A stretch of 64,000 bases of DNA, taken from positions 1 to 64,000 of the forward strand of contig JAMDHS010000095.1 of NCBI GenBank assembly GCA_029717555.1, in the 5' to 3' direction. Source of the DNA: Peribolospora baueri. Taxonomy: Eukaryota > Basidiomycota > Peribolosporomycetes > Peribolosporales > Peribolosporaceae. Shown here piece after piece: positions 1 to 12,023 of this stretch. The translations under genes and the position numbers were made by a program. The notes beneath the pieces are model-generated. The model was not told the DNA's origin and made no database searches. It saw only the letters and a list, made by a program, of their open reading frames with translations. How positions within the stretch are numbered: position 1 is the stretch's first letter; each line of letters opens with the position of its first letter.

Positions 1-45
<45 letters not shown>

Positions 46-872
46 AGCGATACGGGTGGCTTCTGGAGACGCATGCATCTTATTCCACTTCTTCGGCCGC
101 TCTTGCGAAGGCAGAGAACAACTTGGTTCCTTTTCGGGGGTAGGAGCAAGTTCTGCCCCTGGCGCTCTCTCGTTCTCCAATGCGTTGCGCCTCAACATCT
201 GCACGACGACTCCCGGCCCTAGAACGAAGCGGAAGCGCATGAGCACTGAGTTCGGGCTTCAGTCAAAGTGGCTTTGAGCGAAAGACGCCAGAGCGGTCAC
301 GCCGGGGTCGGACCATGAATAGGTTGGCGTTGGCGTCGACTTGGCCGGATGTGCTTTTTCCCGAGGTCAACGGACGGACATAGTCCTCCAGGATAGACCG
401 CGTGAAGGAGAAGCAGCAGAGAGGAAACTGTCAGGAAGGTTCGAGGCTAGCTTTGGCTCCTTCCTGCTGAGGCACCCTCGCGAGTTAGTTTTGAGCTCTC
501 GTCGCACCTCATCCCTCCACTTTGCGAGGAAAAAGATTCCAGTCCTCGCAACGCCCCCGGCCCCGGATGTGGCATGTTGCGACAGGCACTCGAGCAGTGT
601 GCGTCTGCGAACCAAGCTCCCCTGGGTTCAGGGACCATACGACTTGAAAAAGTGGTAGTTTGTCATGTCTGCGTTGCTTGTGGGCCTTGCATTACGCGGG
701 TGCGAAATACGAGACACCACCTCGAGCCTTCAATGATGTGAAGAGAAGACGGACCTGCTGGAAAAGAACCAAAGCGCCGCATCCAATTCCACATTCCAGT
801 CATAGTCAACTGCAGTCTAGAGTGCGCAAATGGAGTCCAGGCGGTGTCGGGTCGAGTTCTTGGGATCCCTGG
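1..872. other. Left edge, no gene recognised
   Basis: The window opens with a run of about 40 A residues (positions 3-42). The rest lies downstream of the F-box gene that ends at 873. Open frames here (for example 341-658 and 660-1058 on +) have no recognisable domain and lack the protein-like composition of the neighbouring genes. Part of this stretch is probably the 3' untranslated region of the F-box gene. Confidence 0.4.
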
Positions 873-3109
873 TTACAGATCGTCGTCCTCTCTGTCCCAG
901 GGCCCATATGTGGCGGCCTGCAGTTCCACTTTAAGAACCGCATAAAGTCCGCCGGCTTTCGCCGTTCTATGCGCGGCCCGTACACCCTCGCCACCTTCCT
1001 CAGTCGAACCGGTCTCCTCATACGAGTAAATGTCCTCCTCTTCGTCTCCCGCTCGTAGGTCTCGTAACACGTTCGCTTCGTCTCTCGAGATCTTTGCCCA
1101 CGCGCGCGGCGCCTTCCCATAATCAAGGAGGCTATGGAGCTGCCCGACGGTTTCCAACGTCCTGCAGGGTTCGCCAAACACCCACGCCACCTCGCCGAAG
1201 CTTGGGGCCTGCGCATAGGGCGGTCGAACTCTCTTACGCTCCCATAGCTCGACGCTCCAGAAGAAGTGAGCGTGAAAGCTGACGTGGCGGAGATTGGAGA
1301 AACGCGCGAGGGCACGGGCAATACCGTACTTTGGAAAAACCGCGGATACGTAGGGGTAAGGTGGGTCGTCGACGACCGAGAAAAGCGAATGGTAAGGGTC
1401 CGTGGCGACTGGTGACCGACCGACGCGGAGGATGATGTCCGCAGAAGACGGAAGAAAGGGAAGCCACCCGTCTTCGCGGGAGGAGTAAAATGGAAGCGAA
1501 GCGACTCAGTCGTTTCGTAGCTTACGGCTCCCAGCTCGAGCTCTTGCAGATTTGGGCAAGACCTGGCGAGACTGGCAATGTAGTTCTCGTCGACATACCT
1601 TTTGGGTTTGTTCTTGCTCCCCCATGTGACCTTGCCTTCGTCGTCTTCTCGCCAGTTCGTGCCTTCTCCGGCTCCGTTTCGCCCATTGGCCGCTTCACAC
1701 GTAATGGCGAGGCTTCGCAGTGCGGGTAAAGAGCCGGCGACGTGCCGCAATAAATAGGGCGCCTGTGCGTTTCTTTTCTGCCGTATGAAGAGACGGGAGA
1801 GGTTTGGTGGAGGATGGGAGAGGATGGCTCGAGTGGAAGCAAAGTTGCCCTGTGCGGGGAGCGAAGGGGTAGCACAGACGGTAAGAGACGGGCGAGACGG
1901 AGAACAAACGAGATGAATGAAAAGCCGACGTCAGCAAAAATGTACCGCACTCGAAGGGCCCGCAGGTTGGGCACCGTTTCGAATGCTTGAAAAAAGTCTC
2001 CGTCGAAGATCCGTCCCAGCTCGACACTCTCCAGGGCGGGCGAGTCGCGCCAAAAGCCGTGCGCCTGAGAGGGATCGGAGATATCGAAGCCGTCGAGGAT
2101 AAGAGAGGTCAGGTGAGGAAACCTGCGGGAGAAGAGGCCGCCTCTCGCCGAGGCGTCGATTTTGTCCAAACTTCCTTGGTATTGTAGCTCGAGGGTGCGG
2201 AGACCGGGAGAGGACGCTTCTAGGTTGTCGAAGAACGCACTTAGGCCCAAAGCGGGCGGGTCGATGTCGTCTGCTGCCGAACGAGCGACGGTGAGCGGAG
2301 GAAAGGAGACCACATCTGGAGGAAGGGATGTGATGCTGGCCTTGGAATCGCCACCATCCTATGCAAAGTGTTTCCAGTGCCTACGCGCCCGTGCCAGTGA
2401 GGGTTAGAGGAGAGCAACGGAAACCGTTTATGAGTCGGATGAGGAAGACATCTATCTGCCGAGTCACACACGACGAAGCCGACTGTCTCACCTTGAGCTG
2501 AATATGAGAGAACTCTGTTGTCCAGTCCCTCTCCTCCTCTGCCAGTCCGCTGATTCTGAGCTCCTTCAACCGGGGGCATTGTTTGGCGAGAGACGGGAAA
2601 AAGTTGACAGGGAAAACGTCGCATTCTTCATTAAAAAGGGGGAATCGGCTCTCAAGCTGGCGCCTGGACAGATGCAGAGTGAGGGAGGTGAGGTTGGGAA
2701 GGAAGCCGGCGGCGACGAGATCGGCGAGGTCGCGCACGGGCCGTGCGTCCGGAGGGCACTTTTCCAGCGGCGCTTGCAGACGAAGCCGGCGAAAGTGATG
2801 ACCGAGAGGCACGCCATCGAGCCCAGCGTGTCCTAACTTATCGAGCACGGCCCGCGCGCGCGCAAAGTCCGGTCCAAGGCGTAGGTCATGGTATAGGATG
2901 TCGGGGAGGAAGGCTTTGGAGAGGTGACGAGAAGTGAGGCCCAAAGCGAGCAGACCGCGGGTGCCGTCGACGCGAAGCAAGTGATGCGAAAGCGGACCAG
3001 AGGATTTCCGGTGGGAAAAGATTCGAGCGAGGCTACGACGGCGGGCATGGTATGGTATGTTGATCGAATGGGGTCGGTGGGAGTATCGTCGTCGTCGTTT
3101 GGGTTGCAC
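873..3109 (-). CDS. F-box / leucine-rich-repeat-like protein
   Basis: Probable substrate-recognition subunit of an SCF ubiquitin ligase; the role is inferred from architecture only. Proposed exons on the minus strand are 3109-2492, 2340-1951, 1762-1468 and 1408-873, giving 612 residues. The N-terminal third has an F-box-like stretch with LLALGLTSRHLSKAFLPDIL, followed by a series of LxxLxL leucine-rich segments such as LPNLTSLTLHL, CPRLKELRISGL, LRTLELQY, LPALRSLAIT and CPNLQELELGA. The acidic C-terminus ends DREDDDL. All exon junctions keep phase and use GT-AG. The start is uncertain: a PPEIL-like F-box beginning sits in a neighbouring frame just upstream of the LLALGL segment, so either an extra 5' exon or a one-base frame problem is possible. 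The nearest gene, the cyclin upstream, is on the same strand. Substrate unknown. Confidence 0.7.
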
Positions 3110-4216
3110 ATGGCAAGATAAGTGGAATACTGCGCCAACTTACGTAACGTCCGCACAGACGACACATAGGTTCTGTACGTCGACGGGGGATTTCGTGGCC
3201 AGTGGAGTCCAGGGCGTTGGCGTTGGTAACCCTGTGTAAGGATACCTCAAGTGAAGATGGTGGCAGAAGGATCGATTCCATGGTGATCCACGCACGGGCC
3301 TCTAACGATCACATGACCTAGCCTGTGTGGGATCTATTTTCCCCTTCCCTACTGCTCACCATCGCATGTCCCTTCTTAGAGTAGGACCCGGCCCTTTGGG
3401 CGGAGCGACGGCCGATGGGGGGCGCATCACGACACGACAGGTACGTGACATTGACATAAGCAAATGTTATGACATTTATTATTATTATACTTGTATGTCG
3501 GCCAGCGTACGCTCTCTGAACATATCGCGCGGATCGTGGCCCATACGACGTGACGCCGCTTGCTGTTTTTTACCGCGTCCTCCTTCGTCTTGCCCGACCC
3601 TGCCTTTCTTTGCATTTGAGAGTGAGCGCAACGGCTCAGGTTCACGATCTCCAATCCTCCCTCGATATGCGCTTTTTTTTGTCCAATTCCAAATGTCGTC
3701 GTCTCCCATCCCAAGACATCACGTCACGCCACGGGTGACGACATGTCGAGTTCTTAAACAAATCACTAGCTGGCGGTCAAAGGTTTGGCCGATGACCGAT
3801 GACTGAACATGGAGCGAGTTCGCCAAACCTAGGACCTAGTATACATGGAAAGATGATGGGTGCTTGAACGAGATGGATGAGGTTCGCGTTGAACGCGTGG
3901 TATCTCGAATGGGAAGGATGGGCGAAGAAGGGCAAGCTGGATGGATGGACAGTCGATGGGAGAGAAAGATGCTAAGAACGGCGCGACGGGAGGGATGGAT
4001 GGATGCCTTGATGATGAGGGAGCGCGAGTGAACGATGGGACGTACGGGAACTAGGTAGGAGTTGGAGCAAGAGAGACACGAGAGCGGAGGGACAAAATGA
4101 AAAAAAGTGGGGCCGAGCTACAAGAGGGGGGGGACGCGAACGATGAAGAGGGAGGTGAAACCGGATGAAAAGTGCCGAAGTAGACGGAGAAAAAAATACC
4201 AAAACAAAACAACGAG
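3110..4216. other. Intergenic: F-box promoter and cyclin 3' region
   Basis: About 1.1 kb between two minus-strand genes. It holds the promoter side of the F-box gene (and possibly a missed first exon near 3110-3170, where a short frame beginning at 3165 has a acidic, aspartate-rich stretch) and the 3' untranslated region of the cyclin, rich in GGAT/GATG words around 3880-4020. I see no other gene. Confidence 0.4.
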
Positions 4217-7045
4217 TCACTGGTAGCGAAGCATGGCTCGCTGCCACTGCTCGACGCCGGGAGCGCCGACGTTGGCGAACGCCGTGGACTGGTACGGACC
4301 CGCGGGCTGTGAGGAAGAGGGATAGAGGTGGCCGTGCTGATGGGGGCACTCGATCGCCTGAGGCTGGACCTGCAGCTGCTGACATGGAGGTGGAGTGTTT
4401 CGAAGACAGAGCTGAGAGAGGGCTGGCATCGACACGGCGGTGACGGAGGGATAGACGGGCTCGGCGGCGAGCGATGTCGCAGGAGGGAGCGCGTACATGC
4501 TCGGCGCGTGGGTTTGAGCCGCGTCGGCGTAAGCGGGCATGGAGGGGAAGGGGATCATGGACGTCGAGGGGATGGGCGCCATGGAGACGACGACCTGAGG
4601 AGAGTGGTGGGAGAACCGTGGCGGTCCAGCGACGGCCGCGGGAGCGTAGCCTTGAGAGGGCATACCGTATTGAGACTGCGACTCGAGCTGCTTCAACCGG
4701 TGGTCCTGCGCTTCGCGATGCTTGATGGCGACGAGCGATCGAAAATGGAGCTGCTGCTCGGCGGCGTTGGGAGGGATCTGGTTGGCCGAGTAAGGGGCCA
4801 TAAGGGTCTGCGGGACGGGGTGCATCGCATGAGCGGTGAACAGCGGCGCTGGAGGTTGCAGCCGGGTCTGGTACACCACCGACTGCGACTGGCCTACAAA
4901 GGCTGCGAGGCGGTGGAAAGCGGAGGCGGAAGCGGAAGCGGAGACCGAGGGCGCGAAAGCGGACTGCGGCGTCGCCTCAGAGAAGCGAGGCGCCGGACGG
5001 GGCTGAGGCCTGTCGCGCCAACCGAGGACCGAGGTGGAGCCACCGGAGAGCGTCCTAGGCCGGACGTTACCATTCTCATCCGTCGCGATCACGGCCATGC
5101 GCTTGTTGGGAGGCGGTTGGGCATCGCCGCCGGTTGGATGATCCGAAGTGGTGAGTTGGCCAAAGGCTCTCTTGACAGAGGCCAACATGGATGCGGTGGA
5201 GGAGGACCAAGTGCCCGCGGAGGAGGGTCGCGACGAATCGTACATGTGCGGGGAGGCCGGATACGATGGCGGCACGGGGAGGCACCGAGGCTGCTGCGGC
5301 AAGCCATATTGGCCGTAGATCGAGGAGGGAGGGGAGAGTGGAAAGGGAACTTTGGCGACCGGCTGAAGAGAGAGCTGGGGTTGCTGCTGATTCGCTCGAG
5401 CGATGGCAGGCGAGCCGTACGGCGAGGGCGTCGCTGCGAGACGACCAGCCGGCGGACCAACGGTGGCGGCGTACAAGGGATCGACTGGAGCATGCGAGAG
5501 ACCAAAACCGAAATGGGTCGGCAGCTTGCGCACCCTCTCCCTCCGCTGCAGTTGCTGCGCCCGAGCCTGAGAGAGGCCGTCCAAGGTGCCGAGCCACTCC
5601 ATGTACATCGTCTCCGACACGTAGAGGTTGTTCTCGATGCCGTTCCAAAACTCGGTCTCCATGCGATTGATGTCCCGAAGCTCGATACCGGAGACGTCCT
5701 GCCACGTCTTGGCCATGTAAGTGTGGTCGTCGAGAAACTTGTTGGCAAGCATCAGAGCGGTGATGGACAGTCGAAACTCGGAGCCAGGCTGGCCTTGTAT
5801 GTGAGGATGGCGAGACTTGAGGCGGTGAACGTAGAGCAAAGCGAGGAGGACGACAGAATGAGAGAGTTGGGTGGCGCTGAGGATGTCGTTCATGAACCTG
5901 ATGAACTCGGGCGTGGGGTGGAAGGGGGCGCTCTCCCCGGCCGCTGGTGTAGGCACGACCAGGACGGAACCGTCGTCGCCGTTGGGCGACGTCGGAACGC
6001 TGATGGACTGTCCAGCGGCGGCGGCGGCGGCGTCGATCGAATTTGACCACGACTCGGATGCGAGCGGCAGAGGGGCGTTGTAAAGAGAGGCGAGCGAGGT
6101 CGGAGGGCTAGCGGAGCCGAAGCGGAGGTAACGTTGCTTGCTCTTGGAGGGCGCGAGGGGCTGTACGACGCCGGAGGAGAACCAAATGTAGACGATCATC
6201 TGGGCGGCAAACTGGGCGAGCTCGGAGGCCTGTTCCTTGGTCTGAGGAGCCGAGGCGGCACTGGCGAGGCCGTTGGTCGACGTGGCGGCCATGGCGGCGG
6301 CAGTGTCGGTGACGGAGCGGCCGGAGGGGGCGGCGGTGGAGGTGGAGATTTCGACCGTGGGAGGCGGCCGGCCGGCCTGGTCGGCGTGGACGGTGAGCGC
6401 GGCAGGAGGGACGGTCGACGTCGGAGCGAGCCACCACTGCTTCTGGTCGGGCTCGATCACGGTGGCTGCTACTTGACCGCTCGCCCAGGGCTGGTGAGAC
6501 CATGCCGGGGAGGAGCGATGGTGGCGAAGGTGTTGGGCGGTGCGCTGAGCGGCCGCCTGTGCGGTCCAAGGGGAACGGGAGGAAGGGGAGAGGGCGTGGC
6601 AGCTTCGTCGCGAGCCGAGCCGCGGAGGCGATGCGCCGACGGGTCGCTCCGAGTGACCGCGGGTGCCGAAAAACTGCGAGAAGGACGGCTGACCGAAGGA
6701 CTGGGCGGAGGAGAGGCGGGACTGGTGGAAGGCGGCGAGCGGCGGGTGGTTGGAAGGAGAAGGAAGAGCGTGGGTCTGGAAAGCGACGCCGTTGGACGCG
6801 GACGCCGGGAGAGCCTGTGCCTGTTCCCAAACCGGGGCGATGGCGGCGGCGGCGGCGTCTGGAGCGGAGGACCAGGTGGCGACGAAAGGGGGCGGTCTGA
6901 AGTAGAAGGGGGAGGAGGCAGAGGGGTCGTTCATGAAGTAGGTGGGAGAACGAGCGGCGTGGAGGGAGGAGGCGGACGTCGACGGTGCATCGAGAAAGGT
7001 AGACTCGGGGGGAAAGGGGTGAGGGTAGACGACGGTGGCGGTCAT
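4217..7045 (-). CDS. Pho80/Pcl-type cyclin, long disordered flanks
   Basis: Predicted cyclin that would activate a Pho85/Cdk5-type kinase, as in the fungal Pcl/Pho80 family. The gene is one uninterrupted frame of 942 residues, starting MTATVVYPHPF. The cyclin box lies at roughly residues 385-490: it contains VVLLALLYVHRLK, then RLSITALMLANKFLDD, then TWQDVSGIELRDINRMETEF and NLYVSETMYMEW. The helix order and the ANKFLDD and ExxFL-like positions are typical of Pcl cyclins (established family pattern). Everything outside the box is Ser/Pro/Ala/Gln-rich and probably disordered, which makes the protein two to three times longer than yeast Pcl proteins. Which cyclin subfamily it belongs to (nutrient, G1/S or polarity) cannot be told by eye. 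Its upstream side faces the 9.5 kb gene-poor region, so its promoter or leader may be unusually long. Confidence 0.85.
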   Translation of the reverse strand: MTATVVYPHPFPPESTFLDAPSTSASSLHAARSPTYFMNDPSASSPFYFRPPPFVATWSSAPDAAAAAIAPVWEQAQALPASASNGVAFQTHALPSPSNHPPLAAFHQSRLSSAQSFGQPSFSQFFGTRGHSERPVGASPPRLGSRRSCHALSPSSRSPWTAQAAAQRTAQHLRHHRSSPAWSHQPWASGQVAATVIEPDQKQWWLAPTSTVPPAALTVHADQAGRPPPTVEISTSTAAPSGRSVTDTAAAMAATSTNGLASAASAPQTKEQASELAQFAAQMIVYIWFSSGVVQPLAPSKSKQRYLRFGSASPPTSLASLYNAPLPLASESWSNSIDAAAAAAGQSISVPTSPNGDDGSVLVVPTPAAGESAPFHPTPEFIRFMNDILSATQLSHSVVLLALLYVHRLKSRHPHIQGQPGSEFRLSITALMLANKFLDDHTYMAKTWQDVSGIELRDINRMETEFWNGIENNLYVSETMYMEWLGTLDGLSQARAQQLQRRERVRKLPTHFGFGLSHAPVDPLYAATVGPPAGRLAATPSPYGSPAIARANQQQPQLSLQPVAKVPFPLSPPSSIYGQYGLPQQPRCLPVPPSYPASPHMYDSSRPSSAGTWSSSTASMLASVKRAFGQLTTSDHPTGGDAQPPPNKRMAVIATDENGNVRPRTLSGGSTSVLGWRDRPQPRPAPRFSEATPQSAFAPSVSASASASAFHRLAAFVGQSQSVVYQTRLQPPAPLFTAHAMHPVPQTLMAPYSANQIPPNAAEQQLHFRSLVAIKHREAQDHRLKQLESQSQYGMPSQGYAPAAVAGPPRFSHHSPQVVVSMAPIPSTSMIPFPSMPAYADAAQTHAPSMYALPPATSLAAEPVYPSVTAVSMPALSQLCLRNTPPPCQQLQVQPQAIECPHQHGHLYPSSSQPAGPYQSTAFANVGAPGVEQWQRAMLRYQ

Positions 7046-7156
7046 GGAGGAGTTGAGGCGGGGGATGAAGGCGAGGCGAGGCGAGGTTGGGAGGTCGCCT
7101 TTATAGGGGAGAGGGAGGGTGTTTGAGTGTTGTGTAGTGTGGGTGTGTCTGCGTCC

Positions 7157-7186
7157 GTGCGTGTGTGTGTGTGTCGTGTGTGTCTG
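7157..7186. repeat. GT dinucleotide tract
   Basis: An imperfect run of GT units about 110 bases upstream of the cyclin start codon, so within its likely leader or core promoter. Confidence 0.8.
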
Positions 7187-7559
7187 TATGACTACTATCT
7201 GTCTATCGCCTTATATCTTCCAGAGATCCGAGCAGACCGATGCGGCGTGGGCAGCGTGGCGTGACCGGACGCTCGCTCGCTCGCACTGGGGGCTGGCAGG
7301 CTGGCGGGCACCGACCAATTCCGGGGTTTGTGTCTCTGGTGGTGCTGCTTCAGCTGATGCTGGTGCTGGTGCTGTCGCTATCGCTGCTGATGCTGACGCC
7401 GCTGCTGCCAAACGCCTGCAGTCGCGCGCGTGCCGGATACGGAGGAGCGAAGAAGGGGGAAGGGGCTGTGGACGGACGGCAGAAGGCGGGGGCGAGACGG
7501 GGAATGAAAGGGAAGCGAGGGCGAGGAGGAGGATGGCAGGGGCAGTGGAGTGGACTGGA

Positions 7560-7594
7560 AGGACGCAGGAAGGGAAGGAAGGAGGGAAGGAAGG
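7560..7594. repeat. GGAA/GGGAA purine tract
   Basis: Imperfect repeats of GGAA and GGGAA, part of a longer purine-rich stretch on the plus strand. Confidence 0.6.
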
Positions 7595-9903
7595 GGGCGA
7601 GGCGAGGCGAGGCGAATTAAAAGGCGGCGGCGAGGGCGAGGGGGGCGAGGAGGGAGTCGGAGATGGACATGGTGTGTGTGTGCGGTGCAACTGCAGGCTT
7701 GGCTTTGGTTAGATGGATGGATGGCCGAAACGAGGCAGGCAGGCGGCTCGGAAGGGGTTGATTGCGCTTAGTGGCGTGCGCAGTGTGTGTGGTGTGTCTC
7801 TGAATTGCACTCGCGGGCGGGCACTAGGTACTGTAGGCTCAACGTGGGTCGGTTGCCCGCGTCCGTGTGCGTGGAGCAGCAGGGCTGGAAAGGGAAGGAG
7901 GGAAGAAGAAAGAAAGGGAGGCGAGGTAGGCGAGGAGCACGGGCAGACGACGGGAGACGGGAGTGGCGGCAAGGCCGGGTGAGGGCGACGATGACGATGA
8001 GCGAGCGCGGGCCAGGAAAGGGAAGGCAAAGGGGGAGACATGGGGGCGCTGGAATTGGGAATTGGAATTGACTTGGAACTTGGTTGACGATGGCATTAAA
8101 AGGAGGGAAGAAAAAGGAGCCGTGGGAGGGACACGGTGGGCGGAGGCGGAGGCGAGGCGGGCGGCGGAGTCGGAAGGGATGGATGAGATGATGGATGGTG
8201 GTGGTCGGGTGGAGGGCCTTGTCTTGTCAGGGGACTCGGTCGAGTCGAGGATGGGCTTGGGCTGGATGGAAGGAAGGGGTTGGGTGGATGCTCGGGCGTG
8301 CGCTTGCGCTTGCGCTTACGGCGCGGGCGGTTGCGTCTGGCGGGGCTAGGGAGGAGCGGGTATCCAGGAAGGGTGGATGATGGGTAATTGGGTAGTTGGG
8401 TGGATATGGATGGAACTGGACGCGGACGCAGGTGGAACGAAAATCGCGGCGGGTTCTGTGAAACATGCGATGCGATGCGATCCGGCACGCGCACGCACCG
8501 CCTATGGCTCACCGATGGGCGGCGACGGGCGGCGACGTGGGGCGGCCGACGGAGGACGAGCTAAGCGTAGTCTGCCGGAGAGACGGCGACGGACACGGAC
8601 AGATTCGAGGAGACAGTCGAGGAGAGCGACGAGAGCGAGGAGGACGGGCGGACGGAGTGGACTGACCTAACCTGCTCACGACGGATGGACTACAGACGGA
8701 CGACGCACTGGGCGACGTCGGACCAACTCTAGCTGGCCAAGGCAAGTCAAGCCAGCGAGCGGCCACACCCAGACACAGACGCACACACACCAGACAGAAT
8801 TAGACAACACCAGATAACACCAGATAACATCAGTGGCGACCCGTGGTCAGACACCACCAGTCGCCGGCCCGACCCGTCAGCGCAGCGCACGCTCCCTCTC
8901 CTCGCTGCCCTTTGTGTCGCGCCCTCCCACCAGAGATGGGACGAGACACCGTTTTGGAAATACACATCCCCCTCCCTTTCCTTTCTTCCATCGCCACCCT
9001 CCTCCGCGCCTGCGACGACGGCAGGGAGACACTCGTCTCGGAGACGACTAATAGGGTGAAAAAAAGCAGAAAAGGGACAAAAAAGAAGAAAAACCTTGCT
9101 ACCGTTCGGCTTCGGGCTGGCAGGCGGGAGGGCGCGCGGGCGCGCAGGCCGATCGATCGCCTCCCACCTCCCGCGCACCGCGCCGGCGTGACCTCATGAC
9201 AAACGAACTCGAACTACCCTGGTTGGCGGGTGGAAACAACCGCGCGATGAACGGACGGATGAACGGACGACATACGTGTCATCCACGGAGCGGCGGAGGA
9301 GGGGTTCATTCAACGAGACATGCCCCGCCCTGCCAGCCAAGGCGGCCGCCACCTCGGCCTTGGTCCGGTTCGATGGGGGGCGCAGTCGAACGAACGAACG
9401 GACGAAGGAAGGAAACGAAACGAAACGAAACTGACAGTCACAGCGCAGTGCGTGGTGTGCCAAGGAACGACGGACGGATGGGATGGGATTAGATAGATGT
9501 ACACTACAACTGCGCGTAACCAGTCACACTAGTTGGGTAGGACGTGGGGCAATCGCTCATCAACATCATCATCGTCGCCTACCCCTCGTCAGACCCTCCG
9601 CCGCCCCCCGCCCGCCTCCGCGTCCGTGTCGCGGAACGAACGACAGCGGCGCGCCGGGACGGACGAAGGGCGGCGAAGGAGCGCATCGCGAGAGCGTTCG
9701 CGCTCTCCTTCTCGCGACGCAGAGCGGAGGCGCGGCAGGAGCCGATGACGACGCCCGCCCCCAAACAGGTCCCATCGTCATCGCATCGCCATCGCCATCG
9801 CCCGTTTTCTTCGCACCCACGCGACCACGATCGCGACGGATCGTAGCGTAGCGTAGGGCAACGCGACGAAACACAACCAAACACGCAAACACGGCCGGCG
9901 ACC

Positions 9904-10015
9904 CGGGCCGGCGTGGCATGGCATGCGTGGCGTGGCGTGGCGTAGCGTGGCGTGGCTGGCGTGGCGTGGCATGGAAAGGAAGGGAAGGAAGGGAAAGAGA
10001 AGGGAAGGGAAAGAG
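9904..10015. repeat. GGCGT minisatellite followed by GGGAA tract
   Basis: From about 9911 to 9974 the unit GGCGT (variants GGCAT, AGCGT) repeats about a dozen times. It passes directly into GGAAGG/GGGAA repeats that run to about 10015. Confidence 0.75.
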
Positions 10016-10885
10016 AGTGAAGTGAACGTGTTGGACGGATCACGGGCAAGGCCAACTACGAAGGAAAAGGCAAGTGTTCGTTCGCATGGGAGAAAAGGCA
10101 CATCGACTCGGTATCCCGTCACAAGCGCCCGCCCTTCGCTCACGCCGGCCGGCCCGCCGCCGCCGCCGCCACGCACGTTGTCCGCTCTCCACCCTCTTCC
10201 TTCCGTTTTCCTCTCATAGCCCAGCGAGCGACGGCGACGGCCCCCTCACGACGCCGCCGTCCTCAAAGTCAAAGCCGCCGCCGCGCGCTAGAGACGTGGA
10301 CGTGCGTGTGGGAGGCGGCCACCCGACTCACCGGCCCTAGCTAGCTCTCTCTCTAGCTTGCCGACGTGGACAAACGTGTGCCGGCTCTATCTCTCTTGAC
10401 TATAATTAATTAGTTACGCGCACCTCGCATCGCATCGCAACCCTCGCAAGTCGCTTTGCGGTATGAATTCTCAGCCTGCCACGCTCTTCTCTTTTCGTCT
10501 TGTCGTCGTCGTGCGAACAAAGGAAAATAAAAATAAAAATAAAAACGAACGCCCCTGTCTCCACAAGAAGACGACCAAGACATGCCCAGCCGACGATCGA
10601 GTCCAGCGTTGGATCGCGGAATAGAACGCAAGAAGAAGAAGAAGGGAAAAAAAAGTCTCGCGTGGGGAGACTTTACGCCTCGCCTCGTCTCGCGCTCCGT
10701 CGCTTATCGCTGCCGGCTGGCTGCCGGGCGCCGTGCATGGTACATGGTACATGACTAGATAGCTTCACGTAGCGAGAAGGATGAGTGACAACGTCGTTCG
10801 TCCGATCGGCAGCCACCACCTCCGTCCGGAACGGCCACCCAGGAGGTGGTAGGGTGCATGCGCCCGCCTCATGACCCCAGCCCGA

Positions 10886-10911
10886 GCAGGCAGGCAGGCA
10901 GGCAGGCAGAC
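10886..10911. repeat. CAGG tetranucleotide repeat
   Basis: About six uninterrupted CAGG units. Confidence 0.8.
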
Positions 10912-11363
10912 AATTGGCCCCCATTGGACGGCAACGAGCGCAATTGCGAGAGAAGAGAGAGAAAGAGAGAGAGCGTGGAGGAGCCGCTGGAAGGAACGGC
11001 GGCATTCCACCCGCTCCGCCCCCAAGTCGACGGCCTGCCTGGTTGGTTGGTTAACCTTGAGGAAGATGAATGACGGAGCAAGGAGAGAAAGAAAGAAAGA
11101 AAGGTGGAGGCGGTGCTACGCTTCCTCCGATGCGCGCAACGGCGTACCGTGCCGCCCTTCCCTACCCGCCGCCGACCGAACCCGCTCCTCCGCCTCCTTT
11201 CATCATCTCACCGCGCCCGCCGCCCGCCGTCCATTGTACGCACATGCACTTCACCCACACCCGCTCGCCGAACCAAGCAAGGAAGGAAGGAAGTACCTCT
11301 TTTTTCGACTTGGGTTCCGAGCATGCTTGTAGCTAGCGCCAGAAGAAGCCCCACACCACGCTC

Positions 11364-11402
11364 GGTTGGTCAGTCGGTCGGGTCGGTCGGTCGGTCGGTC
11401 GG
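11364..11402. repeat. GGTC tetranucleotide repeat
   Basis: About nine GGTC units with one or two interruptions. Confidence 0.8.
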
Positions 11403-11550
11403 ACGTCATTCATTGTCTCGCCCGTGCGCATGAATGAATTCCTCGCTTTGATGGCCCAAGGCAGCAACAACAGCAGCGGCGGCACTTACGAACTTTGCCG
11501 TAGACGACCGACGGACGGAAGGACGGCGGGAGGAACAGACTTAGCTTTGA

Positions 11551-11606
11551 CCTCGTCTCGTCTCGTCTCGTCTCGTCTCATCTCGTTTCGTTTCGTTTCG
11601 TTTCGT
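11551..11606. repeat. TCTCG / TTTCG pentanucleotide repeat
   Basis: Five or six TCTCG units pass into four TTTCG units, as if a point variant of the unit had spread along half the array. Confidence 0.85.
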
Positions 11607-11986
11607 CCTCCTGTCTGCTGCCGCCAACCCGCTAGCCCGCCTGTCGCCGCTCGTCCGGCCCGCCATCTGTCCAGCACACGATCAGTGCGATGGGCGCTCG
11701 CTCTCGCTCGCTCGCTCCGACACGATGGCGACGGCGCCGGCGTTATAAAGGTACCGTACATTACAATAGTTTCACCGACGAAAGCCACCAGACCGGTCTT
11801 CATGGCCAGGGGACGGAGGGAAGGAAGGATGGAGGGAGGAAGGGACGAACGAGCGGCTCCTACTCCTACTCCTACTGCTTACGATCCTCCCCCTCCTCCC
11901 CCTGCCTGCCTCTCGTGGGCAATTAATTGTCTCGGGCAACCGGTGACCGACGAACGGCCTTGTTCGAGAGACCACCACGGCAGACG

Positions 11987-12023
11987 GAGCCAGAGCCAGA
12001 GCCAGAGCCAGAGTCAGAGCCAA
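11987..12023. repeat. CCAGAG hexanucleotide repeat
   Basis: About five CCAGAG-type units, the last ones slightly diverged. Confidence 0.8.

Noticed and set aside
4328-6046. 572-residue plus-strand frame opposite the cyclin gene
   Set aside because: Arg/Gly-rich shadow of the cyclin on the other strand; no domain.
8300-8318. GCGCTT repeated three times, considered as a regulatory array
   Set aside because: Too short and too close in composition to the surrounding sequence to call.
9904-10015. Repeats that might suggest a CRISPR-like array
   Set aside because: Units are 5 bases with no spacers; it is an ordinary minisatellite in a eukaryotic genome.
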